From assembly GCA_021432635.1 (NCBI GenBank), contig MU270107.1, positions 1 to 64,000 on the forward strand: 64,000 bases of DNA, given 5' to 3'. Each line of letters opens with the position of its first letter. The first letter of the stretch is position 1. The DNA comes from Thozetella sp. PMI_491 (Eukaryota > Ascomycota > Sordariomycetes > Chaetosphaeriales > Chaetosphaeriaceae). The translations under genes were made by a program, and so were the position numbers. Positions 1 through 10,561 of this stretch are shown here, piece by piece. The notes below the pieces were generated by a model. That model searched no databases, was not told the DNA's origin, and saw only the letters and a list, made by a program, of their open reading frames with translations.

Positions 1-3000
1 CCCCCCGTGTGTTCCGCCCCTACGCCTCTATCAATGTGCCCCCTTCGAAACGCTGATTGTCTCCTACTCGTGGGAAATGCTCCTCTTAGCTCGGACAAGT
101 CAAAAGTCTAACCTCCAGACCAGCCACCAAGACTTAACGCAGGGTTCCCATCCCAAACTCACACGCTGCCGGAAGCCTTGTCGTATCGAGAGCCGGCTTA
201 CACAGTACGATATATCTCACACATCCCCTGTATATATCAAAGCATCGCAAGCTCGCTGCAGGGGCCCGAGGACTCCCCCGCCTCGCCCTCTCCACAAAGC
301 CTCGAATTCAGCCCCAGCCGGGCTCCATTTGGCTCAGCACTTAGCGGTCTGAGGTTACTGTCCGGTCGCTTGCCCAGCGGCCAACTCGAGGGCCGTTCCT
401 GGTATGTGCCACTACATTACTCGTTGCTGCAACTGCCCCCCTCCTAGAGGGGACGCTGCTGTGGTGAGACCGCAGCATAGCCGGCGCCCGAACCGGGCCT
501 GCATTTTACGAGGGCTTCAGCTTTCCAACAACCCCTCTTCCCGTGCGACAGGCGTATGAAGGCTGGGGTGCATGTAACACCGGTTACACAGAGCTCTTTA
601 GAGCGTCGTGACTATGGCGGCGACGAGGGAGGCATGTCGCCCTCAGACATTGGCACGCGGCAGAGTCGTAGTTGACCAGACGTGGGAAGTGCGGTGTGAC
701 ACACTTTTCCAGCAGCTTCCTCCAGCAGTCCAGGGACCCCGCGCGAGAGGGGCCGACCTCTTCCGTGTTTCTCCTTGTAGTACCAGCCTCCTGGACCCTG
801 CTGCAGGCTCAGGAGCAAGCATGGGGGTTGTTCGAGGAGGAGCCACTACATACGGAGTTTGGGGATTGGCCAACCAGGACTGCTGGTGGAAGTAGTATAA
901 GCCCATCGGCTTTTGGTCTGCACTGTTCGGCAAGCTGCAGGCGTGGAACCTGCATTAGGACGCTGCAGAGAGCCTCGATACGGTCGCTACCCGCACACCT
1001 TTGTAGGCTCCAGTGCCTTTCAAGGCGAAGAAGCTCATTCAGGAGAGGGGAAGAAGAAGGAGGTGAGGGAAAAAAAAAGTAAACTCACAGACTTCTGTAT
1101 TCCACTTTACTCCACAGTGTTACGTCGAGCCATCCTGGACCGAACCGTGGGTGGGAGCGCCTGTCTCCGGGAGTCAATCTCTCGAACCAAGAATCGAACG
1201 ATTGTTCCCGGCAAGGCGCCTCAGGCCGGGCGGCATGCACCGTGCGTACGGACCACAAGAAGGCACCCTAGAAAGGTCGGAATGCGACCTCATCGAGATG
1301 TCACAAATGACAAATGCTGAAAGGGGAAATAAAAGGTCAAAACACACAAAAGAAAATTTTCTGCGCGGACGATCGACTGATCTGACTCCAGATATAAGAT
1401 ACGCCCTATAAGGTGCGCTCGAGCATTTCGGTGAGATCTAGACTTGGTCACTTCTCACCTAGCTGGCCATCCACCCTCCTCCGGCGGTGGCTGGCTGGGC
1501 GGGAACTTGTCACAGAGCCCCTGGATGGGCTCGGATTCGCTCACCTGCCGTGCTGCCGGCAGCTGTTCTCAAGCGCCCGCGCGCTGTCGCCCCCGTTCGC
1601 TCAGACAGCCACCAACTCCTTAGGACACCGGGCTAATAGCCCAACGAAGGGAAGAGGCGCGCCCCGAGACATCGGAACCGTTCTTTCGAATCTGCCCGTC
1701 GGCAGATAGGAAGCGCACTAGGCAGGATCAGGCCAGATCCGAATCTTGAAAAGGCAAATAGGTCGCAAACGTGTACATCGCGGGCAGCGAACACTGGCTT
1801 CTGAGTTCCCGGGCTCGCTGAGCGCTGCTGGCCCGACGTGTATACGGACCGGCGTCGTTGTCGGCCTGCGGAGGGGGTGGGAGGGGGGTGGAGGACGAAA
1901 GATCTGGCCCGTGTCGCTGCCGTTCCGGGCTCCGGGCCAGTTGGTCGACCTCGACCCATGTTCTCGCGGCGATGGGCGCCGTGTCGTGTCGCCATCGGAT
2001 TGGAGGCTCCTTCTGTCTGTCTCTCGTTCCTGGCCGCTCTGCCTACTTCTTGGGTACGCCCCGGGGCGCGTCGCGCTGTCTCACTCTTACTCGCTCCCCG
2101 TGAGACACCCTCTTCGGCCCACTCCCGCTCCCTCCAGGGCGGCATCTGGCCCCAGTGGCCAGCCACGCCAGCCTCCTCCCAGCGGATTGGGCGTCCACAG
2201 AATAGCGAAAATGGTGCACTTGATTCGGGGCCGTGTACCGTGCGTTGGAACGCAACCGTGCGGCGGCGGGGTCCCCTCCCCGGCAGCGCTTCCGGGCCAC
2301 ATCCCAGAGGGCCTCACTGCAACGCTCACGCTGAGCGGGTCGCACGGTTCGGACTACAACATCGGTCAGGGGCCCAGCCGTGGCGTCCTTAGAGGCCCTT
2401 CCCAGGCCGCGCTGCGTAGCATTCCTTTCGCCTCTGCCTCACTCATCCGCCTTGGGGCATACCCAAGGTTCCACGGCGGTCGCCGCCCGGCGTTTTTTAA
2501 CGTAACTCGTTGCTAAATCGGGGGCCTGACGAGAGCCCAAAGAGCCCCGGGGCTCGGCATAGGAGCCTCAAGTGTTTTTTCCCTCCTGGGGTTGCTTTCG
2601 ACTCCTGACTAGGACATGCGCAGGCTGCGGAGGGCTTGTGCAGACCAACTAGGTAGGCCAACCAGCTTGTACAGCCTGTACGGAGTAGTAGTAGGCCATC
2701 TCACCGCGTCCGAAGCCCCTCTCTCTAAAGGCCCTATGCGGGCCAGCCTACCTCGTCATCTGCGACCCTGCTCCTCTCCTCTTCGCCTGCCTTCGGGCAT
2801 ATCCTCAAACACGCCTCTTCGGGTTTATGTGCTCCGCGGGTCGTGAGGTACGTGGTGGGCAAGCTATCCTCACGGTCTGGGGCGTGTGCGCTCCGTGTGG
2901 TGAGGATACGCATCCAATATTTGTGCTCAATAATCTCGACGCCGGAATACCACACAATTGAAATTACCTTCCCCAGACACCCATCGCCGTCACCAGTGGT

Positions 3001-4935
3001 CGACACGCATATGACGGCATAGGATACCATTCACACCTGCTCCCCAGAGCTAAAATTGCGCGGGGGAGGCCCGTGGCCCCGGGGGGTGACGCGCTCTCTT
3101 TGGCGGCGCGCAACGCGTTAGACATCCCATGTTCATGCGAATCGCGACGCAGCATGCGTGATCTCTATTTCCCAGCTACCCCTCCTCTGCAGATTGACCC
3201 CTCTTCCAGCCTAGGTTTCCGCGATCGTATGGTGGTCAGCAGACCCAGTCGACCAGGGCACCCACACAAGAACAACAAGACCAAGATCGGAGGAGACATG
3301 CGTGGCCGGCCCACGATGCCCTTACGGGCTCGCTAGTAACAGCTCGGTAGAGGGACGTCGGACCGAGGAACATGGGAGGGGTGTTTGGCCGGCTGGGCGG
3401 ATCTAGGGTCCCCCAACCCACCGCCATCACCACCGTCGCGTTCACGGCCGGGGGGGGGGCAACCCCCAGAACAGACAGAGCGCAGGTTTCAAGCGGGAGC
3501 GACGTTTCGAGAGCCTGACCGGTCCCACGTTTGGTTCTTGTCCCTGGTAGAATTATGCATAGAGCCCTGGCCAATCTAAACGATGTTTGATCGTACACTT
3601 TATTCTCGACCGACACGGTGGGGATTGCGAGGTCACGAAACAGAAACTTTGTTTGGCTATCCGCGGATAGAGCTGCTGCTAGCATGTGTCTAGATCAAAC
3701 TTTCTAATCATAGCATAGAGTGCCAGCATGTTCTACATAGTCTCTACTGTGGCTTCCTGGATTGGGCGCTCACTGGGGAGCCAAGAGAAGAGGCGTCTCA
3801 GCGGCTCTGCATGGGAGCAACAACCGGCCCACCGGTGTGCGACCATCGTCTATCGCGCAATAGCCGGCATTGCCACCGGGCACTCTGACCGTCTTATCGC
3901 CGCTGGGCCTGGGCCTGCCTGTCGGGTCCGACGGCAGATAGAATAATCGCCTCATCGAGCGGTCGTCGTTGGCCGGCCGGGGAGGCTGACATGACGTGAA
4001 ACATAGCATCTAGGTGGAAATGAAGACAGGAATAGCATCCTGTATCAGCGCCTCGGAACAGCCAGTCCTAGGCCGCGCAAGCTGCATCTGCCGGTCCCTC
4101 GCCGCTGCGAGGCTTGGGGGGCGTCTGTCGGTCATGAAAGGGGCAGCCATCAGCTTACGTCTGACGAACTTTGGGGCTCGGGAAAAGGCTGTTTTGTTGC
4201 TGCCAGCCCACGGCTTGAGATTTGGCCGCATACTCCCATAGGGTAGCCCGAGGATGCGTAGGAAGGAGGCGGCACTGCCTTGTACATCATCGCGATACGA
4301 GGTGTCGGCCTAGCCACCGTTGATGAATAATTGGCAAGGAGCCAGCCAAGGCCGTGGTCTGGCACCGGGGCGGCCCGGCAACTCGAAGACGGAAGAGGGA
4401 GTAATTGTGTAAATATCGACGCGAAGAAGTGACGTCGAACATCCTCATTGAGGAGTGGCACCGAGGAGATGGCACGAAGCAAGGCTACATTGGCCTTCGG
4501 GGTACACAGGCTCGGGGGTAATATGCGGCGAAGCTTTGGGGAGTTGTTCAAGTCGGCCCCTATTATGAAAAGGCCCAATTCCATCATTCAACAGAAGATT
4601 ATATATCCTAGTCCCTTAAGAAGAATAACAACCGTGTAGGAAAACCGAATCTAAGGTTGGCCTTGAGCCCACCCCAGGGATATTGTTGGTATATCCGGGG
4701 GGTTGTTTGCTCACCCATGTAAAGGTGTCGGCGAATTTCTTTGCTGCCAGCCAGGGCCGAGCCCAGTACCTGTTGCTACAGTTCCTCAGTCGACGAGCTT
4801 GCGATGTGTGTATCAACTCGCACCCGGCCGACGTTGGGTTGGTCCTCGGCCGATCGGTATCGCTCACCAGTTTCGTGCGGCCCTGTACTCTCGACATCGA
4901 CCATGTCGTCCGACCACTGCCACATCACATCAGTT
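1..4935. other. Gene-poor region, no supported gene
   Basis: Open frames here are short or low-complexity (Pro/Arg/Ser-rich, as around 1746-2516 on plus and 1633-2166 on minus), overlap one another on both strands, and show no family motif or convincing splice chain. The minus-strand frame 4150-4587 is the most protein-like in composition but matches nothing I recognise. A run of ten G lies at 3450-3459. No tRNA, 5S RNA or transposon terminus was seen. Confidence 0.6.
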
Positions 4936-6727
4936 TCATCGATGAGAAGAGCCAACCAAGTAGGGACATGTATCACCGGCTCGACTTACCACTTGAGTGC
5001 GTACTATTGAATCGCCGAGCGAGTTCGTCCACTGCCGGTCGCCTTCGTCCCAGGTCCTCTCGCTGCCACAGGCCACGCGAGACGAACACCGATGGAACGG
5101 CGCCGTCTTCTCACCGGGCACCTTCCCTACCTTCTTTTTAAGGAAGCCAGGCACTGCCACCGGGGGAAGCTTGACGGGGTGTGAGGATGTCGTTCGCATG
5201 AGCCAGGGGTTGCGGGGAGGGAGCTGGCTATTCTTCGTCCTAGTCGCAGGCTCGGCGGACAAGTCCGGCCACGGGTTGGTGTCAACCGGACTGGAACTAG
5301 TCGCTATTTCCTCGAGGCTGACAGGTGCTGTCAGGAAGGCGAGTTCTCTGCCTTTGTCGTTGGTCGTACTATCAGAACTCCGGGTTCTGCTAGCAAGGGA
5401 GGCCTCTGTCGACATGGGGGGAGATGACCGCTTGCTCTTGCTGTGACGGGTTAATCAAAGGCTAGAGCCATCTGAAGAGGGAGAATGGCAGAATAAACAC
5501 ACCTTCGTAGTATACTGGGCATCTTGAGGCTCCAGGCAGCCCTTGTTGTTCCCGAAGTACTGATGTCCGGATCATATTCCTCCTCCAGCCTGGGCCAGAT
5601 CCGGCCAAGGCCGAGCTTCAGTAGGTACCGACGATAGACATTGATAGCTTCCTTGGTGGCTCCGAAGGAGACAAAGAGGGGTATCACAGTGAGTATAGGG
5701 GTGTAGTTCATATTCTGAGACGCAAAGTCCAGCTCGTCCGTCAGGATAAACGTGATGCGATTCCATGCATTGGGCGAGCTGCCGGTCCACTGATTCGGGG
5801 GAGGGTTGTAGTGTATCTGATCGTAGTTGTACGGCCGGCTCCAGCTCACCTGAGAGGTGATATTGCTGGCGAGGAAGAGGAACTGCACGACAGAATAGGG
5901 GATTAAGATTGCGAGAGTGAGAAAATACAGTTTCCGGCGGACGCGGGCCTGCCGGATGGCCATCTCGTTGCCGCTCGAGCTGAGAAGGTTCCGGTTATTC
6001 CTATCGACGTCACGGAAGCGTTTCCATGTTAACGCTAGGGTATATTAGCATCGCGGGCGTGCTAATCGATGAGGCGGAAGAAGAAGGATCACTTACCAGC
6101 AAAGATTGCTGCACCGAGGGTTAGTATTGGGGGAGGTATCACAAAGGTGATGAGGTACGGCAGGGTAGAGTCGTAGTTAGCGAGGCAGCCGATCAGAGGA
6201 CCGATACTGTATCTCTGAGACTGCACAAACCAGGTCATAATCACCTGAAGGAGGGGGATAGGGAAGATCACGAGGCCCGAGACCAGGTGCCGGCGTCGCC
6301 TCTCCGCCCTTGAGAGACTGGTGACGCGCGAGAGCGCGACCTTGTCGGCTAGCTGCCGCATGATCTCGAACACACAGGCCGTATAGAGGGTATCGAGAGC
6401 ATAGAAGAGGTACACCTGCATGTCGCACCAACCGTGCCCCAACCACCACTTCGCTGTGTTCTCGTCCGGCCATATCATGGCGTTGACGGAGTAGAAGACG
6501 TTTAGGACCATGGTGGTGAGGCAAAAGACGGCGGCGGCGAATTCGCCATTGCTCCAGAGAAGCTTCATAGGCACCCAGCAGCAGATATTGGCTAGAATCC
6601 CGAGGAACACTCGGAAGAAGAGGTTCGCCTGCAAGCTTGGGTTGGTGTACGGGCCGTCCCCAGGACCTAGCCCCGGCTGCTCCGTCGTGTTGGTCGCCAT
6701 GGAGGGGATAGATTCGAAGCGAGACAT
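4936..6727 (-). CDS. pre-1 / ste3: STE3-type (a-factor class) pheromone receptor, seven-TM GPCR
   Basis: Predicted G-protein-coupled receptor for the lipid-modified peptide pheromone, acting in the plasma membrane upstream of the mating MAP kinase pathway. Three exons: 6727-6097, 6034-5503 and 5440-4936, giving 555 aa. Introns have GTAAGT...CTAG (62 nt) and GTGTGT...ACAG (62 nt) boundaries that keep frame. The start is the first true ATG (MSRFESIP); the frame is open upstream only from a GTG. Exon 1 carries several hydrophobic segments and STE3 hallmarks: NAMIWPDEN after TM2, GHGWCDMQVYL entering TM3, and a conserved FEIMRQLA. Exon 2 contains LTWKRFRDVDRNN in the third loop and TM6-TM7. Exon 3 is a hydrophilic Ser/Thr-rich cytoplasmic tail. 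The last ~60 residues of the tail are uncertain; another small intron near 5110 is possible. Divergent from the RIM1-like gene. Confidence 0.88.
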
Positions 6728-7937
6728 GAAGGCGGCGGTCTTGTGTAAGGTGCTGAGGGCGACGAAGGTTTCTTCAAGACAGTGAATCACCCCCCTGGGC
6801 CTGGAATCTGCATGTGCCCGCGTCGGAGATGCAGCGTTGGGATGAAAACTTGAAAGACGAATGCCGGCGAGCGGGCACGATCAAGCCAAACGAGCAAGAA
6901 AGGAGACATGCATGTTGTATCTACAAAGATGGTGCGATATCTCCCAAGTGCTGGGTAGGCGAGACCTTCTTCTATGGGCCTCCAGACCCGGGAGGACGCC
7001 ATCGTTTTATTCACCTTTTGTTGCAAACAATAAAAGAACCCAGCTAGAAGCCAGCTATATTCTCAGATTAGGCTGTCAACTCTTAGAATCGACAATAAAG
7101 CGAGCGGATGAGATGCGATGGAGGACTAGCGACTAGACAGCCTGGGCGGCGATGCTGTTGTTCTGCTTGGTGGCCTATTCAATTCTATTCAGACCGAAAA
7201 GGGGAATAGCCCGGCTCTGGTTCAAAGAAACGGCCGGCGCGCGCCGTCCACAAACGCCCCTGCAAGCAACCAGAGCCCCTCACGCGAAATCCAAAAAGAG
7301 GAAGCCAGCTCCCGCCAAGGACAGAGCAAGAAGATTAAGGCTAGATGCGCAGGTGAATTAGCAATATTTCCGAAGCAAGGGGGCGGTCATGAGGCGGTTT
7401 CAACGTCTCGATGGTGCCAGAGATCACACATGGGAGTTTGATCATGAGGCAAACTGTCAATGGATATCTATTTTGCGGTCAATCTGGAGGTCAGTTTCTG
7501 CGCTATCTCGGCTCTGAAGGGTAGGAGAGAGAGAGAGCATGTTGCTTGTTGGCGATATTTTGTTTGCCCCAAAAAGGAGCAACTACGTTACTCGCGACTG
7601 CCTATACCAAGCACATACCTGACAGCTCGACCAAAATCGTACCTAGGTAGGTGCTTATCGGTTCCCTTATCGGAGAATCATGGAGTGTCTGGGCTTGCAC
7701 TAAAGAACGAACTGGGCCTAGCCTGCCAATTTCGGCAGGCCGACGCTCGACACACGGACGTCGGCTCAAATCTGGAGATTGAATCGCGTTTCGACGCGAC
7801 CGCAATGCGCCATCAACCGAACCCTATCCCATCTTGCGACGAAACCCCCTTGGCCTTAAATCGCAACAGCCGCCACACGCGCACTCTCGCGACAAATCGA
7901 ATACCCTAGAGCTCAGCTGCCCACCTCTCCGCGCATC
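6728..7937. promoter_or_regulatory. Divergent intergenic region between the STE3 and RIM1-like genes
   Basis: About 1.2 kb that must hold the promoters of both flanking genes. No coding frame is convincing. A perfect 7-bp hairpin (GCCTGCC / GGCAGGC, 6-nt loop) lies at about 7722-7741, roughly 200 bp upstream of the RIM1-like ATG. Specific binding sites cannot be assigned with confidence. Confidence 0.4.
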
Positions 7938-8444
7938 ATGTCGGCCTTCCTCCGCACCACCGCCCGCGCCGTCAGGCCCGCCGCCCGTGCCTTCAGCACC
8001 ACCGCCCGCCGCGACATCGCCAAGATCACCATCGTCGGCAACCTCGCCGACACCCCCGAGCTGGTGGCCACCAGCACCGGCCGCGAGATCCTCCGCTATG
8101 CTGTCGCTAGCAACTCGGGCCCCCGCGATTCCCGCACCACCAGCTGGTTCCGTGTGACCAGCTTCGAACCCGAGGGGCCTCGTCGCGATTTCCTGCGCAC
8201 CTTGCCCAAGGGCAGCTTGGTGTTTGTCGAGGGCGATGCGACCATCAGCACCTACGAGGACGCCAACGGCCAGATCAAGAGCTCGTTGAACGTGGTCCAG
8301 CGTATGCCCGACCCCCTCTCCTTTGGAGCTCCGTGTCCCATGGTAATGGCTAATATGATGCGCTCCGCGCCCGCAGGCAACATTGAAGTCCTCAAGCGGC
8401 CCCAGACGAGCGAAGCGCCCGAGTCGGCCGCTGCTTCGGCTTAG
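7938..8444 (+). CDS. RIM1: Mitochondrial single-stranded DNA-binding protein (Rim1/mtSSB-like)
   Basis: Small OB-fold protein expected to coat single-stranded mitochondrial DNA during replication. Two exons, 7938-8301 and 8377-8444, give 143 aa. The intron (GTATGC...CCGCAG, 75 nt) splits an Arg codon and has no in-frame stop, so the unspliced frame also stays open (168 aa). Splicing restores the family sequence NVVQRNIEVLKRP. Residues 1-25 are an Arg/Ala-rich presequence (AFSTTARR) typical of matrix targeting. Residues ~26-138 match the SSB fold: ITIVGNLADTPEL, TSWFRVTSF, LVFVEGDATI. The C-terminus is short and Ala/Glu-rich. Convergent with glutathione synthetase. Confidence 0.9.
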   Translation: MSAFLRTTARAVRPAARAFSTTARRDIAKITIVGNLADTPELVATSTGREILRYAVASNSGPRDSRTTSWFRVTSFEPEGPRRDFLRTLPKGSLVFVEGDATISTYEDANGQIKSSLNVVQRMPDPLSFGAPCPMVMANMMRSAPAGNIEVLKRPQTSEAPESAAASA

Positions 8445-8924
8445 AGTGCGCCTCTGGCTCTTGGGAATCGGGATGGAGTTTATGTAACATGATAGCTACC
8501 GGCGGGGGCAGGCGAATCTCTACTCGACAAATACCGCGGCTTTCCTTTGTCCTTGCGCAATTAGGTGTTCGGTAAAGGGGAAGCGGACCGGAGGTCTTGG
8601 ACCACGGCTATGCCCGTTTGAAACTTGATACCACTAGGCCATTTTTCTGGCTTGTCTCGGCAGGCTGGACCGCTTACCTCTCCTCCCATGTACTAGTTGC
8701 CAATATTAAGCCATGTTCAGCCACTCACTGTCCCCTATTCGAATGTTCGGGTCCGGGTGCATGCCCCGGGTGCATGCTCTGAGCCGGCGCCTCCGAGCTT
8801 GCATGCATTACTAGGTAGTACGAAGGCCATCGAAGTGGACGGTTGAGCAAAGAGGGGACAGAAGAATAGGCTGGGGGCGCAGAACCCTCGGAGTGACCTC
8901 CTTAGCTATCGAGACGTCTAATAT
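8445..8924. other. Convergent 3' intergenic region
   Basis: About 480 bp between the 3' ends of the RIM1-like gene and glutathione synthetase. It holds their 3' UTRs and a tight direct repeat: GGGTGCATGC occurs twice with a few bases between, at about 8756-8777. No coding sequence seen. Confidence 0.5.
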
Positions 8925-10561
8925 CTATACCAAATTCGCCGAATCCATGCATCCAAAGCCGGCAGCCACGCCTCCCTCCTCGCTCTGGTCGCCTTTGGTG
9001 CGCAGCAAATACCCTCCGCCGTCGTTGCGCAGGATGTCCCTCGTTTCCTGGTTCCACAAGCACGCACCATACATGCCTAGCTCGCAGATGACACCGCCCT
9101 TCTCGACATTCCCATTGCGTAAGATAACATTCGCTACAGGTGGAGGCGTGATGAGCTTCATCAGGATGTAGGATCCCCAGTGCGCCTCCGGGACCGTCTT
9201 GAGGTGTGCAGGGATCGCCGCCTTGTAGAAGTTGTTCCCCCCGCCCTCGCGCTGCGGCTTGAGCACGAAGGACAAGCACTTTTCTGGGTCTGTGGCGAGC
9301 TTGCGTGCCTCCAGGCCCGACGGCGTCGTGTCCATGGGATAAATGTCGGTGAACGTCCCGCGGAGTTGGTCTCGGAGGCCAGCATCTTCCGGAATGAAAC
9401 GATTGAGTGCCGACTGTGAGTCGTCGACCTCTGGAAGGGCTAGGACCTGTTGCACCTTCTTCATCCCGGCGAGCTGCGTGAGAACCGTGGGGCACTTGAT
9501 GGCGCCGGACCGTTCAATGTGGTATCTCGCGTCCCAAGATTTGGCATCGGGATAGTCGCCTGGGCCATAAGCGGATCTCAAATAGACAACAGCGACTTCA
9601 AACACTCTGGACGGATTACTCGGCAGTTGGTATACTAGCTGACGCTTCGACGACTCCGCGATTGTCGTGTGTGTGAAGATCTGCGAGACGGGGAGTCTGA
9701 AGACAGGAATTCCCGATGCCTGTATTTCGTATTCCAGATGCCGCTGGTCGAAGACATTGCGCTCGCCATCCTGCACGAGGAAGATAACGCAAGTGGGATG
9801 ACCGAGCTCTGACGTACCATACGCCGTATGGGCGTCCTTGAGGCCCTTGGCGAGACCCGCCGTGCTGTCATTCGTGGGGAGATTTACCGAGAACGCACCG
9901 TTCGCGAGGAGAGGGTACTCGGTGGCACCCAGGAACTTGTGCAGGCCGCTGGTGTGAGCTGACAGGCCACCGAAAGACGCAGCGATGGTGTTAAACTCCA
10001 CTTGCTTGACTGTCATCGTCTCTCCGGCCGCGCTGGTTTCTTTGTGGACCATGTAATCGGACCGGAAGAGCCCTAGAGACAGCGGTTGGACGTAGCCTTC
10101 CTTCTTGACCCTGAGATGCACATCCCATAAGCTTCGGATGAAGTCGTCCCCATCAGCAACCCTGAGCGAGTTTAGCATCTACCGGCACTGTTCCCGAGTC
10201 GACAAGAGAAAGCCGTGCCGCCTTGGCCTGGGCAGGAGCGCAAGGGAGATGACAGCGAATGGGACACTCACTCCTTTACAATACCACCGAGGAACTCTTC
10301 ATCTTGGCTAATCCGGGCATACAGTTGGTTGTATGCCGTCTGAACCGACCTGGCCTGCTCAAAGCAAGCCTCAGGAAAGGGACTGGGGAACAGCGTCACA
10401 GGCGCCGGGAATGCAAGGATGCCTTGGTCATCCCCGGCTGCGGCCGTCAGCTGCGGAGGGGGGCGCACGGCAAGTCCATGAGCGATAGTCCAATCCTTGA
10501 TCGCCTGGACTAGTCTCTCTTCCTCTGACACCGCAAGGCTCGGAGGATACTCGGAAACCAT
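8925..10561 (-). CDS. GSH2: Glutathione synthetase (eukaryotic GSH2 family)
   Basis: ATP-dependent ligation of gamma-glutamylcysteine and glycine to form glutathione, in the cytosol. Two exons, 10561-10272 and 10161-8925, give 508 aa, the normal length of the eukaryotic enzyme. The 110-nt intron (GTGAGT...CTCAG, branch-like CTAAAC) rejoins EEFLGGIVKE to VADGDDFIRSLWD in frame. Diagnostic stretches are KKEGYVQPLSLGLFRSDYMV, VEFNTIAASFGGLS, the ATP/substrate segment FVLKPQREGGGNNFY, and the C-terminal lid region GVICELGMYGACLWN. The C-terminal tail is short. The region upstream of the ATG stays open in frame to 10891, but homologues begin near MVSEYPPS, so that ATG was chosen. Divergent from the SNF2-family gene. 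Confidence 0.95.

Noticed and set aside
1180-1260. tRNA-like T-arm text (GTTCGATTC on the minus strand)
   Set aside because: No matching D-arm, anticodon arm or acceptor stem could be folded around it.
1746-2516. 256-codon plus-strand frame, with a 177-codon frame on the opposite strand
   Set aside because: Composition is Pro/Arg/Ser/Gly-rich, both strands are open over the same DNA, and no motif or start context supports either.
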